Shown here: positions 15,930 to 27,353 of the stretch, piece by piece
Numbering within the stretch: the stretch's first letter is position 1
How the letters are laid out: every line of letters begins with the position of its first letter
Source: Uloborus plumipes
Lineage: Eukaryota; Arthropoda; Arachnida; Araneae; Uloboridae
Length of the DNA: 64,000 nucleotides
NCBI GenBank assembly: GCA_038373865.1
Contig: JAXGGA010002380.1
Location: 1 to 64,000 of the forward strand
Reading direction: 5' to 3'
Notes under the pieces: model-generated
What the model was told of the DNA's origin: nothing
What the model saw: only the letters and a program-made list of their open reading frames with translations
The model's database searches: none
Translations under genes and position numbers: made by a program

Positions 15930-16636
15930 GTACAGTTTCTTACTGTAAAGTTAGAAATTTAGTTTTTTGTCGTAAAATTTAACCGTATTATACTGTAACG
16001 AGTCCGTAGCACCTTCAACTTTCTTAAATAATCATTCCAATCTTGAGGAAGTAACTATAAATTTATTGACAAGTATGTACACTTATTTACAATAGGAGCA
16101 GGAAACAATTGCTAAACATCCAGCAATTAGGTAGCAAACAAACTGTACTCTCAACAGTAACTCAGCACCACGTATCTAACGTGAACAGTAATTAAGAAAT
16201 TACAAAAGCAAAACAAATATTCGCCCAAGCGAATAAAACGAGCCTCTCAGAAATCCAATTTGAAAAAAACTAACTGGCTAACTACGTTCAAGGCAGTTGG
16301 ACAGCTATTTATACTCGGAAGGAAATTTCTACAACATTCTAGCAAAATTCTGTTCATTCACAAACTTAAATAATCCATTCAAGAAAATTCTAGTGATAAA
16401 AAGAAAACACACACTCAGCGCGAAAATGTCTTCATGCTTATTAAATGTAGGGCAAGTGTGAAAACTACAAAACGTTACAGGGCCGGTATACAAGTGATAA
16501 AAGTGATATCTTCAGATACTTTTGCGACATGTCGCCAGATAAAATCAAAACTAGTGAAAATGATGCAAGGCAGGAAAAACAACAACTATTTACAAGATCT
16601 GTAACAATACTGTAAAAACAACATACATTTTTAGTG
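15930..16636. mobile_element. K-family MITE disrupted by the LTR
   Basis: K-like sequence CAGTTTCTTACTGTAAAGTT lies on the left, and the K right end CAATACTGTAAAAACAACAT to TTAGTG, before TA, lies on the right. Confidence 0.6.
15994..16479 (-). mobile_element. solo LTR of a retrotransposon
   Basis: TGTAAC at one end and GTTACA at the other, 486 bp. On the minus strand it has a TATA box (TATAAATAG, + 16305-16313) and an AATAAA signal (+ 16062-16067) in the right order for U3 and R. No internal retroviral-type sequence is present and no clear target duplication was seen. It lies inside a K-family MITE (about 15930-16636). Confidence 0.72.
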
Positions 16637-16655
16637 TACTCGAATACCTTAAAAA

Positions 16656-17640
16656 ATCTCGAAGTTTAATTAATACCGTTATACATATTTTTCACTGGAT
16701 CCCTCCCCCAAAATGAAATCATAGCTTCGCAAGTCACTGAGTGCCTGAGTTCACTCAATAATTTGCTCTTTCAAGTCTCAGAACGTCCACAGTTCTGCTT
16801 TACCAAAGATACAAGTATTGTTATTAGTTGTTTTCAGCATTTACAGAACCACTTCGGAAAACAGTAAAACATCAATAAGTCACTAAGGTTTGTGTACATA
16901 TTTGTATCTTTTCCTTCGGCACATTTTGAAATTCCATTCGCCAAATTGAGAACTTTCCCCCTCCCAAAAATTTAAGCTCGGGGCGCCCCTGTGTTCAGCT
17001 ATCATATTACAGGAAATTTGTCATGTCGGCAGCGCCGAAGTAGAAGATATTTGTTACGAAACTGATGCTTGCGTTACCGATGTTTTTTCACAATTATTTC
17101 TTCGTGTTATGAGTTGAGTTTCAACGAACAAAGATAATTTCAAGTGCATCATTTTTCCTGCCAAATTTTTAGCAGTGTATTTGTTGTTTTTTTAAATGCT
17201 TCAAAAACGATAATTTTTTTGCAAAATTTGAGTTTTCAATCAAAATTACTGCCATTTTTTACCCTCTTTTCTTTTACATCAATATTCAGACCTTTGTTCG
17301 TAACTACTGCACCCAAAAATATAATTTTGCTTTAAAATGGAAAACTTACGAATAGTTTAGTGCAAATCTCCCTCCCCCGCCAAACTCTGACTGTCTTGAA
17401 TTAATTTCGTTTTTTAAGATTGTGTTAAGAATTTTATTTAATTTTGATTTTTTAACTATTAACCTATTTATCTGTTTGAAAAATCTTTGTTGCACTAATT
17501 TAAACTTTAAGTAACTTTTAATTAATCTCTAATTTTATTTATAAAACAGAAAAGCGTTCAGGATATGTAAATATTATTATATTCTAAGTAATAATTATTT
17601 TATTTTTAAACATAAAAGGTAGTGAAAGTTTACTTTTGTA
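16656..17640. other. region upstream of SPTLC2
   Basis: No repeat or gene recognised with confidence. It should include the SPTLC2 promoter, but no TATA box or clear element stands out. Confidence 0.4.
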
Positions 17641-17670
17641 CAGTGAAAAGTGTGAAGTCTGTAATATTTG

Positions 17671-17692
17671 TCAGTTCGGTAGCATTCTCATC
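17671..17692 (+). promoter_or_regulatory. candidate initiator of SPTLC2
   Basis: TCAGTT at 17671 matches the arthropod initiator consensus and lies 22 bases before the proposed ATG. No TATA box was seen at the right distance. Weak: the motif is short, and the true 5' UTR could be longer. Confidence 0.25.
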
Positions 17693-17731
17693 ATGTCGGG
17701 AACGCTCAAAGACAATCCCCCTAAAAGGCAG
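17693..17731 (+). CDS. SPTLC2: SPTLC2 coding exon 1 (N-terminus)
   Basis: Serine palmitoyltransferase subunit 2 pairs with SPTLC1 in the endoplasmic reticulum membrane and condenses serine with palmitoyl-CoA, the first step of sphingolipid synthesis. This tiny exon begins at ATG 17693 and encodes MSGTLKDNPPKRQ. It ends at a GT donor (gtaaat, 17732) in phase 0. The next exon at 25477 is also open in phase 0 and gives a continuous N-terminus before the membrane segment. The start is chosen because the ATG is the last one before the donor and the exon joins without a frame change. A non-conserved N-terminus of this kind cannot be confirmed by motif, so this exon is less certain than the next four; transcript evidence would settle it. 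Confidence 0.6.
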
Positions 17732-18126
17732 GTAAATGTTCACATGCCCCGGTGTTTTTTAAAAAATTGTTACTAATGTATATTTGAAATACCCTATTAA
17801 TTTTATTTTCTGAGTATCTTTAAAAATTGAAACTTTCCATGGTCGAATTGGCACTTTTTCTGATATTCACCCATATATGTAAAAGAGTAGGACAATTAAA
17901 TACGGGCTATAGAGAACAATAAGCAATTTGTTGACAGTCGAAATAAGTGATTTCGACTTTCTACCGTGCACAGGCCCGTCCCTGACTTTGAGAAAGCAAT
18001 GTAATTTCATATAAGTAAGCGTGGTTTTCGTTGTTTTCTGGTGATGTTGTATTGTATTTTTACCTTTTGCCGCCCCCCCCCCCTGGAAAAATTTAAAATG
18101 ACGTCCCTGTCCGTGCACTCTTTTTT

Positions 18127-18910
18127 ACTTCCTTTTACGTAGTAAAGGAAGTATTGTGATCACGGAAAAAATTTCACTCAAATTTCTGTCTAAATTTTGA
18201 CTTTGCTCACCCCTGAATGAATGTCGCGTAGTTTTTTCGACCTGTCAGCACGTGCATATGTACCTAACAGCATACAAACAGCCGAAAAATCAATTTCGAC
18301 CACCCCCGAGTAAATTACGACGAGTTTTCTCGTGACGTCTGTATGTACGTATGTGCGGATGTATGTGCGTATGTGGCTCGCATAACTCAAAAACTATTAT
18401 ATACCGTAGACATTTCTAGCTTGGTATGTAGGCTCTGAGGGGGGTCTAGTTGTGCACCTCCCTTTGTGATTGCATTCGAATGTTCCCAAAGGGGTCTTTT
18501 ACCCCTTTTTTGGGGTAAATCAATGTTAATTTCAATACAGACTCAAGTGATATGAACTGGCACCACTACTTGGCGACATGTCGCCAAGCTTTTGGTCGCC
18601 AAGTGTTTGACGCCAACTTGGCGATATATCGCCAAGTTGGCGACAAATTTGGCGAAAAAATTATTTTTTGAATTTGGGTTCAACTTGGCGCTATTGGCGA
18701 TATTTTGCGAAAAATTCACTGAATGATATTAAAATCTGTAATATTTAAAAAATTAACCATTGTAAAATATTTTTTTGCTTTGTTTCGTGGCAGATTAGGG
18801 GAGTAAATATTTGAATTGTTACCTTGCTCACTCCAAGCACTTTTTTTAACACTTAAGGCAACTACTAAGAAATTTACACGTAAAAGGAAGTAGTGTGGGG
18901 TCCATACCAG
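18127..18910 (+). repeat. family A element, copy 1 (~784 bp)
   Basis: Starts ACTTCCTTTTACGT and ends ACGTAAAAGGAAGT-AGTGTGGGGTCCATACCAG, giving a 14-bp inverted pair set in from the right end. Inside are a short GTATGT/GTGC array and several TTGGCGATATATCGCCAAG-type palindromes. No transposase; mobility class unknown. Confidence 0.88.
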
Positions 18911-19495
18911 AGGTTTTCCCCCTACAATAATAAAATAAGCTCCTAAAATAAATTCATATCAGACTTGGGCAATTTTGTTTTTTCGCCATTTCTTCAAATT
19001 ATTTTAAAATCACCTCCACAGAACAAAGTATATTGTTTACGAAAGAAAGCATAAGTGGATATTCGAAAATATCAGAGGAAAATAAAATGACAATACGTAG
19101 ATAAGATACGACACGTCTTTTGCACTTTCCCCTTCACAAGCGCTGAGCTAATGTGACAAACATAGTCAAGACTCCTGACTAGTTACGTAAGATATTTGCA
19201 ACATACGCGTCGGTATGGGGGAAGGGGGATGGAACCACTTGCGATTATATGCGGGATATTTTTCCGAAATAAATTCGTTAGCGATATTCCAATGGTGATT
19301 TAACAAATGAGTGGAAGGTAAAAATCGCTGGAATTGGATTTTACGCGATGGTAAAGAACGGTGTTATACCAAAGGTAGGAATCTTTATATATTAATCCGC
19401 ATCTCGTACCAGGCGTGCCACCCACCTGCAAGCTCGAGGGAGCAACCCCCCCCCCCCCCAAAAAAAAACCTTTTCACAAATCTCGTGTTCTTTTT
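18911..19495. other. intron 1, no feature seen
   Basis: Unique-looking sequence, with a C run at about 19447-19459. Confidence 0.5.
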
Positions 19496-20619
19496 ACTTC
19501 CTTTTACGTAGAAAAGGAAGTATTGTGATTGCTAAAAAAAAAAAATCACTCAAACTTGGGTCTAAATTTTGATTTTGCTAACCCCCGAATGAATGCTGGG
19601 TAGTTTTTTCGACCTGTCAGTAGGTGCATATGTACCTACCAACAGATAAACAGTCGAAAAATCCTTTTTAACTACCCCCGAGTTAATGACGACGAGTTTT
19701 CTCGTGACGTCTGTATATACGTATGTATGTGCGTGTGTATGTATGTGCGTATGTATGTGCGTGTGTATGGGCGTATGTATGTATGTATGTGCGTATGTAT
19801 GTGCGTATGTATGTATGTGCGTATGTATGTGCGTATGTATGTATGTGCGTATGTATGTGCGTATGTATGTCACATAACTCAAAAACTATATGCCGTAGAA
19901 GTTTCTAGTTTGGTATGTAGGCTCTGAGGATGGTCTAGTTGTGCACTTCCCCTTGTGGTTGCATTCGAATGATCCCAAGGGGGTGTTTTACCCCTTTTTG
20001 TGGTAAATCAGTCTTAATTTCAATGCAGACTCAATTGGCGCGACCACTTGGCGATATATCGCCAAGCTTTTGGTCGCCAAGTGTTTGACGCCAACTGTGC
20101 GACATATCGCCAAGTTTGCGACAAATTTAGCGACAAAAATTATTTATTGAATTGGGGCTTAACTTGGTGCTATTGGCGATATTAAAATCGATTGGCGATT
20201 TAAAATCACTGAATGATATTAAAATCGGCAAAAAAAAAGAAAAAATTTAGAAAATTAACCATTGTCAAACATTTTTGAATGTTTCGTAGCAGATTAGGGG
20301 TGTAAATATTGTCTAAAATTTTTTCGTGCGACCTCCGAGACATCTGCGCACGCGCCAAGTCTCTTTGGACTTTCTCCAAATAGGGGGGAAAAGCAACGAG
20401 GAAGTAGTAAGCGAACAAAAGCTGAAAGCATCGGGTAGTGCTCATCCTAAACCTATCTCTTATTTTTCAGATGGAAGCTTCCGTGACTCCCAGGCGCACA
20501 ATACGCAAACAGACAATATTTGAATTGTTACCTTGCTCACTCCAAGTACTCTTTTTAACACTTAAGGCAACTACTAAGAAATTTACACGTAAAAGGAAGT
20601 AGTGTGGGGTCCATACCAG
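19496..20619 (+). repeat. family A element, copy 2, with nested insert
   Basis: Complete copy with a longer GTATGTGC array (about 19715-19870) and the TTGGCGA motifs. It is interrupted at 20311-20514 by repeat G. Confidence 0.88.
20311..20514. mobile_element. 204-bp repeat G inside family A copy 2
   Basis: Starts GTCTAAAATTTTTTCGTGCG and ends GCAAACAGAC, flanked by AATATT on both sides (20305, 20515). Uninterrupted family A copies read GTAAATATTTGAATTG here, proving the insertion and the 6-bp duplication. A second copy lies at 5463-5675 in reverse. Confidence 0.85.
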
Positions 20620-21256
20620 AATTTTTATTTCAATTTTCACCCCTTTTTTATTTTGTTTATTTTTTTAAATATTTATTTATTTTTTTTAAATTATAACAAT
20701 TCTTTCTACATATTATTAATTTTTTAAAAGTACTAATTATGCGCAGAACAGAATTGCTTTTTTTTCTTTTCTAGATATTCCAAGCACACAAACACACAAA
20801 AATAAATAAATAATAACAAAGAAATAAAAGAATTACCTTAAATTAAAAAATAATAATAATAATAATTTAAATTAAAAAAAATCAGTAAATAATTTAACTA
20901 AATAAGTTCAAAAAAATCCCCCTCCCCCCAAATTTTGATGGCGCCATAATCCCCCCCCCACTTGTGGGCACCAACGTCTCGTATGGCTGCACTCGTGCTA
21001 TAAATTTTAAAAGTAAGCCATTTAAGCTTTTATAAATTCCCCTTTCTACGACGGAAAAAAAAAGAAAGAAATGGGGGGGGGGGAGATAACCTGCTTCGTG
21101 AACTAAAACATGCGCACAGAATTCTACGAAAGCATCCAACATATTTCAATGAAATAATAAAAATTCCTGACAAAGTGACTACAACTGTCGTGCTCTGAAA
21201 AAAAATACAACTAATTTAATTACATTTTAAAATCACTGAAAATCCCCGTAGGTAAC

Positions 21257-21362
21257 CCAAGTAGCACACTTCGTTTTTTAAAGGTTGTAAAATGGTTATA
21301 AACGTTGTAACAACCGCTTAAAAACGTTTATAAAACGTTTAAAGGTTATTTGTGCTACCTGG
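21257..21362. mobile_element. ~106-bp palindromic MITE (family H)
   Basis: CCAAGTAGCACA and TGTGCTACCTGG are inverted ends; the interior AAAACGTTTATAAAACGTTT is also self-complementary. Confidence 0.82.
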
Positions 21363-21877
21363 GAAGTGTTTAATGTTAAGTAAGCCAATAATAACTTACA
21401 GCTAATCAATCCAAAGGACCTTACAATAAAAAAAATACATAAAAATATCCCTAAGTTGAGATGTATTGTCTAAAAATATTAAATATATTAAATATCTAAA
21501 TATATTAATTATTAAATAATAAATTTAAAAAATCAGGAAAAAAAACTAAGAAGCGTAAACATTACATTTATGTATGCGAAAATAAGCAGACGGTAAAATT
21601 TCATTCAAGAGAATAAATTTCATTGGGCACGAGAAGAACCACATGGCTCGCTATCTACTAATCGCAAAAATTAGATTTTAACCCACAATTGCCATTGAGC
21701 AAATTGACGACAGTAAGTAATCTTGTGTAACCAATTAGTACCAAGTGAAAACCCTTCTACCAAAATAATAATGAATTGAATTTAAGTACATGTTGCAATG
21801 ATATAAATGGAACGGAATAAAAATCCGAGATACTTCGAAGAAAAAGAACTTAGTTAAAATATGTGATGCAGTTACAG

Positions 21878-21960
21878 CAGGAGTTCTCAAACTTTTTTGG
21901 TCCGTGGACCCCTTGCAGAGTTTTCCAGTTTCTCGTGGACCCCTTCCTAAATGCCGCTCC
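21878..21960. repeat. hAT-type terminus
   Basis: CAGGAGTTCTCAAACTTTTT then GGTCCGTGGACCCC is the classic hAT end shared by many animals. The other end was not found. Confidence 0.6.
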
Positions 21961-22540
21961 AAAACTATTCAGGCACTGAAGTAAAAGAACTGTAGCATTC
22001 TAAAACCGAGAAATTCTACGATTAAGTTCCATTATAGCTATACCAAAACAACCTGATGAAATATATGTAAATATAACAAGATGAATCAGAAATTTACCCA
22101 ACAGTATCAGAGCTCTATTAATATTGATTTTTTAAACAATCAAAAACTCTTTAAATGCTTGAAAACTTTCTAAAAATTCAGTTTGACAGTTTTACTGGTC
22201 GGGGTGATTCGCATTATACTACATATTTGAATTTAAAAGAAAGAGACGATTTTGGCAAGCTTTACAGCTTTACAAAATAATTAATTAACTGAACTAAAAC
22301 TTTAACATTAGTGACATGAGAATTATAATTCTTCAGGGGCAAAAGTATTTCATTACAATAAAAATTGTTATGAGAATTTATTTAATAAAGATTACTTCTT
22401 TCGCTCTGCCGAGTTTTAACTTCAGAATTTCTCCAATTAATGAAAAGAAAATATTTCCTGATTTCTACTACACATTGAAAATTTAAGAGGCAAGATCCTA
22501 TCTGGGAGCTAATAAGTACACTGCAAAAATACTCATTTTT

Positions 22541-23312
22541 ACTTCCTTTTACGTAGTAAAGGAAGTATTGTGATCGCGAAAAAAAAAAAAAAATCACTCA
22601 AATTTGGGTCTAAATTTTGATTTTGCTCACCCCCGAATGAATGTTCAGTCGTTTTTTCGACCTGTCAGCACGTGCATATGTACCTACCAACATATAAGCA
22701 GCCGAAAAATCCTTTTCAACCACCCCCGAGTTAATTACGACGAGTTTTCTCGTGACGTCTGTATGTACGTATGTATGTGCGTATATATGTATGTGTGTCA
22801 CATAACTCAAAAACTATATACCGTAGAAGCTTCTAGTTTGGTATGTAGGCTTTCAGGATGGTCTAGTTGTGCACCTCCCCCTGTGGTTGCCTTCGAATGT
22901 TCCCAAGGGGGTGTTTTACCCCTTTTTTGGGGTAAATCAGTCTTAATTTCAATGCAGACTCAAGTGATATGAATTGGCGCGACCACTTAGCGATATGTCG
23001 CCAAGCTTTTGATCGCCAAGTGTTTAAAGCCAACTTGGCGACAAATTTGGCGAAAAAAATTATTTTTTGAATTTGGGTTCAACTTGGCGCTATTGGCGAT
23101 ATTTTGAGAAAAATTCATGAATGATATTAAAATCGGCAATATTTAGAAAATTAGCCATTGTAAAACTTTTTTTTTTTTGTATTGTTTCGTGGCAGATTAG
23201 TGGAGTAAATATTTGAATTGTTACCTTGCTCACTCCAAGCACTCTTTTTAACACTTTAGGCAACTACTAAGAAATTTACACGTAAAGGGAAGAAGTGTGG
23301 GGTTCATACCAG
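22541..23312 (+). repeat. family A element, copy 3
   Basis: Full copy flanked by ATTTTT on both sides (22535, 23313), the clearest target duplication of this family. The outer flanks (CACTGCAAAAATACTC and GTTATAGTG, with TA) suggest it landed in a tiny CACTG-type MITE. Confidence 0.87.
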
Positions 23313-24143
23313 ATTTTTAATGTTATAGTGTAACTTAATTTATAAGCGCGCTCAATGGCAGTGGATCAAAAGCTGACGACTGTTTTGATCCAAAATGGCT
23401 GATGCGTCGGCAAAGAGTCGAGTGTGAATCAAGTCGATTCCGGGAGACAAGAGCCATTTGTACGACAAGACATTGAGTATGGAACGACCCGGGCAAAGTG
23501 ATTCCCTGGTCCTGGTAAAATTTTCGTACCCTCTCATAAGAAAGTCCGCACATTTTCAGAGGAGTTGTTTCTGAAAGAAGGTAGAAAGAAAGAAATTTAC
23601 TCCTTTTCGACGTCCCCAAAATTGTGGTGCCCAGGTCAGACGTTAATCAGACCCTGTGACTAGAATCCTATCACAATTCGTGGTGGGGGACAAAACCTAA
23701 TTTAACGTCAAGCTATCAAAATTTATTTATTTTTTAAATATGTATTGTGATTCTTACCTCAAAAAGTTTTATTTCATTTTTTCTTCTTTTCTTTTTTTTT
23801 TTCAAAAACTTAAATACCTTTCTGCATGTGCATTTCTTCTACGTTTGAAAAATTTAGACAACTTTCAACCTTTCGCCATATACTAGAGCAGAATTTACCT
23901 TTGAAGGGGGATGGGATGGTTCTGCCATAACAACCCTTATATGGATATAAACTGTCATAAGGGTTAAACGGTATTAAAGGGAGATATTTGGGGTGGTTGA
24001 TCCTCAAGACCTCCCCCTCCCTCCCTCCTTATGAGCATTCTCTTTCACAGACACCATTTTAACCGCCATCTGCACCTTTTTAGCTAATATTGTACCAATG
24101 GAGAAAATAGCTTAACATGATAAAGATCAAAATAAAACAAATA
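23313..24143. other. intron 1, unassigned
   Basis: A GC-richer block (about 23345-23660) holds overlapping minus-strand ORFs of up to 94 codons without recognisable domains. It may be an unknown repeat. Confidence 0.4.
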
Positions 24144-25330
24144 CACAGTCGAGTCACATTCATGTAACCACCACGTACTTTCGACGTCGACGTCAAATAG
24201 CCAATCACAAAGAGGCATTTGGTAGCAAAGTACAGTTGAGGGTATATAAAAGGTGTGTGGAGGGCTTTGGAAACCATTTCCATCATTGGCGTAATGCAAA
24301 AACGAAGCGATTTATCCGACGTTCAAAAGTTCATGATCATTAGCTTTCGGGCCAAGGGTGGAAGCGCTTCCAAAATGGCTGAGTTTTTGAGCTGTTTGCT
24401 TACCATCGTGATAAAAGTGTACCGTTCATGGCAAAGTGGGACTGTCCAAAATCAGTGACGTGGCAAATGTGGTGCTCCAGGAGCCCTAGAGGACAGAGGT
24501 TAACGACGGCTACGGATATATGTAGGGGTGGTAGACGGGCCGTTGAGCAACTGACCCCCCAGATGTGCCAAGGGGCTACCAACATCCTTTCCCAAACTAC
24601 TGTTTAGAGGACGTTGCTGCGTCTGGGCTCTCGAAGCAGAAGCCTGGGTCATGCACCTATGCTGACAACTGTCCATCGACGACGAACCCTGGAATTTGCA
24701 CGCCAGTACCGCAGCTGGACGTTTATTGAGTGGCTACAGGTAGCATTTTCTGTTGAATCACGTTTATTGCTCCATCGGGCAGATGGACGTTGGCGTATAA
24801 GGTGTGAAACCTCTGAAACTAAACACCTGCAACCATTGCCGGAACGGTCCAAGCTGGAGACGGGAGCATTATAGTCTGGGGAAAGTTTTCCTAGCATTCT
24901 CTGCGTTCACTCATCATTGTGGAAGACACGATGAACTAATACAAGTACGCATCTATCTTTGCGGACCATGTCCACCCCTATATGTGCATTGTTTCTCCTC
25001 AGGATGATGAAATCTACCAAGCAGGACAATGCGAAGTGCCATATAGCTGAAGAGCAACAGAATGAGTTTACCATTCTTCCTTGGCCAGTAAAGTCTCTTG
25101 ATTCAGACCCAATCGAGAATATGTGGGATCATGGATTGGGTTATTCGCTCCATGGATCCACACCAGCGTAATCTAGCGCAGCTGGCCACAGCATTGGAGT
25201 CGGCATGGCTCAACCTACGAGTGAACACCTTCAGGACCCTAACTGAATCTCTTCCTGCACTTCTCTCAGCAGTCTGTTCTGCGAATTTCTGGCTTTTGAC
25301 AGTTGGTCACATTAATGGGACTGGACTGTG
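24144..25330 (+). mobile_element. decayed Tc1-like transposon
   Basis: The ends CACAGTCGAGTCACATTCAT (24144) and GGACTGTG (25330), with TA on both sides, are imperfect inverted repeats. Between them, pieces of a Tc1 transposase can be read on + in shifting frames: DLSDVQKFMIISFRAKGGSA at about 24310; LTTVHRRRTLEFARQYRSWT then SVESRLLLHRADGRWRIR at about 24660-24800; an IENMWD piece near 25110; and RNLAQLATALESAWLNLRVN near 25163-25230. The catalytic D of the SDESR block reads as V (SVESR). Many frameshifts and stops make it a dead copy, 147 bases upstream of SPTLC2 exon 2. Confidence 0.85.
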
Positions 25331-25476
25331 TAATTATACCCTTATCATCACAAGACTTTAAAGGCACACTGTATTGCTTTGGTTTCTAAAAATAGAAACT
25401 ATAATAAAGGGCTTTTATTTTAAAGCGTTTCTTAAAAAATATCAGCTGTAATTTGACGTATTTATTTTTTCCCCAG

Positions 25477-25647
25477 AAACCACAACCACAAAAGGAAATA
25501 AGGGAAGAATATGAAGCTGCCACTTTCTCAATAAAGGTGATAATTTTGTTTTCATATTTCCTGCTCCTAGTGTTTGGCCATTTGCGAGACTTGCTGCGAA
25601 GACTGGGACTGGAACAAAATCGCATTGTTCAGGAGAAGAACAGAGAG
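25477..25647 (+). CDS. SPTLC2: SPTLC2 coding exon 2 (membrane segment)
   Basis: The exon follows a good polypyrimidine acceptor (tttttccccag) and ends at gtaagg. It is 171 bases, 57 codons, phase 0 on both sides. It encodes roughly residues 14-70. An acidic and basic stretch (KEIREEYEAATFS) leads into a hydrophobic segment VIILFSYFLLLVFGHL, then RDLLRRLGLEQNR. The order hydrophobic helix, then HLRDLLRR, matches the N-terminal membrane anchor of animal SPTLC2, where a similar GYLRDFLR-type motif follows the helix. The exon sits between a decayed Tc1-like element in intron 1 and a SINE in intron 2. Confidence 0.88.
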
Positions 25648-25738
25648 GTAAGGTTCACGTTTATATTATAACACAACTACAAATGTTACGACCCAGCAAC
25701 AGGCTCTCGGCCCAGCTAGGATGACCCTACCTTCATAC

Positions 25739-25998
25739 ACTCCAGGGTCCCCCGTACCTACCACAACTCATGGTTTAACCGGGATAGTACCCTAAAGAAC
25801 GCTCTGTTCTTATTTTTTGAACCAGACCAAGAGTCGAGCAATCCCTTGGCCCACACTCCAAGAGGTATCGTTTCACTTGGAGGACTTTGTGACCACGACA
25901 TTTTTAACGTTCCCCAGCCACCATTAACCAAGACGGTGGATCTTTGATCGGCTGGGATCGAACCCGGGTCCTTTCGGTCACGAGACCGACGCCTTATA
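25739..25998 (-). repeat. SINE copy of the same family
   Basis: A minus-strand copy with the same body (TCACTTGGAGGACTTTGTGA) and head (GATCGGCTGGGATCGAACCC). It lies 91 bases after SPTLC2 exon 2 and is truncated within the tRNA-like part. Confidence 0.85.
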
Positions 25999-26149
25999 TC
26001 AGTTTATAGTCTTATCCTTATATCAGCCTCAGTTTATAGTCCCCAATTAACATAATGGCTCTGATAAACCTATTAATTCCCTTACTTGTAACAACCTCTT
26101 CCGGTAAGCTGCTCCAGATGTTCACAACCCTACAGTCTACACTGCAGAA

Positions 26150-27353
26150 AATGCTGTTTTTCCAGTATAAAACTGGCAGTCGAGGTTCCAATTTAAAACA
26201 CTAAAATGCGCAGTAATAAACTACAGCACTAGCAATTTTTCAGTTTCTTACTGTACAGTTGGCAGGGCCGCGGTAGCCCGATCGGTAAGGCATCGGACTC
26301 GTGACCGGAGGGACCCGGGTTCGATCCCCAGCCGATCAAAGCTCCACCGTCTTGATTAAGAGTGGCTGGGAGATGTTAAAAATGTCGTGGTCACAAAGTC
26401 CTTCCAAGTGAAGCGATACCTCTGGGGGTGCTGGGCCAAGGGTTTGCTCGACCCTTGGTTCTGGTTCAAAAAGAACAGAGCGCTCTTCAGGGCCCTATCC
26501 CGGTTAAACCACGAAGCTGTGGTAGGTACGGGGGACCCTGGAGGTGTGAAATGGGAAATGTGAAATGAAATGGTAGCCCGATCGGTAAGGCATAGGACTC
26601 GTGACCGGAGGGACCCGGGTTCGATCCCCAGCCGATCAAAGCTCCACCGTCTTGATTAAGAGTGGCTGGGAGATGTTAAAAATGTCGTGGTCACAAAGTC
26701 CTTCCAAGTGAAGCGATACCTCTGGGGGTGCTGGGCCAAGGGTTTGCTCGACCCTTGGTTCTGGTTCAAAAAGAACAGAGCGCTCTTCAGGGCCCTATCC
26801 CGGTTAAACCACGAAGCTGTGGTAGGTACGGGGGACCCTGGAGGTGTGAAATGGGAAATGTGAAATGAAATGGTAGCCCGATCGGTAAGGCATAGGACTC
26901 GTGACCGGAGGGACCCGGGTTCGATCCCCAGCCGATCAAAGATCCACCGTCTTGATTAAGAGTGGCTGGGAGATGTTAAAAATGTCGTGGTCACAAAGTC
27001 CTTCCAAGTGAAGCGATACCTCTGGGGGTGCTGGGCCAAGGGTTTGCTCGCCCCTTGGTTCTGGTTCAAAAAGAACAGAGCGCTCTTCAGGGTCCAATCC
27101 CGGTTAAACCACGAGTTGTGGTATAGGTACAGGGGACCCTGGAGTGTGCGAAATGCAAAGTTAGCAATTTTGCAGTTTATTTTAGTAAATTTTAGCAGTA
27201 TTATATTGTAAAAACAACAGTATAATACTAGCAGCAGAGGTTCCAGTTTAAAACAGGAAAATGCACGGTAATGAACTGCAAAATTAGCAATTTTACAGTT
27301 TATTTCTATAAAATTAGCTGCGTTATACTATAAAAACAACATTTTTTACAGTC
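26150..27353. mobile_element. K-family MITE carrying the SINE triplet
   Basis: Ends CACTGCAGAAAATGCTGTTT and AACATTTTTTACAGTC with TA on both sides. The TIRs match over about 30 positions imperfectly. The body TTCCAATTTAAAACACTAAA recurs in reduced form at 14458 and 27239. Confidence 0.75.
26265..27156 (+). repeat. tandem triplet of a tRNA-derived SINE (300-bp unit)
   Basis: Three head-to-tail copies (26265-26570, 26571-26870, 26871-27156) repeat with a 300-base period. Each head is tRNA-like: A box TAGCCCGATCGG (26274) and B box GGTTCGATCCC (26318) in the first unit. Units 1 and 2 differ at one position I can see in the head (catcgg/catagg); unit 3 is a little more diverged at its 3' part. 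The whole triplet sits inside a K-family MITE. Confidence 0.9.

Larger units (their letters stand above)
20620..22540. other. intron 1, AT-rich
   Basis: Outside MITE H (21257) and the hAT end (21878) I see only AT-rich sequence with AAT/ATT runs. Confidence 0.5.

Noticed and set aside
19562..19927. Several ORFs on both strands through the GTATGTGC array, similar ones at 22604-22972 and 38420-38773
   Set aside because: They are translations of family A repeats. The similar minus-strand frame in several copies follows from shared sequence, not from evidence of a protein.
23335..23619. Minus-strand ORF of 94 codons
   Set aside because: No domain signal, no ATG context or splice support. It overlaps a second ORF in another frame, as expected by chance in a GC-richer repeat.
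26265..26337. A tRNA gene
   Set aside because: A and B boxes are present, but the sequence is the head of a 300-bp SINE repeated throughout the window, without a convincing full cloverleaf.
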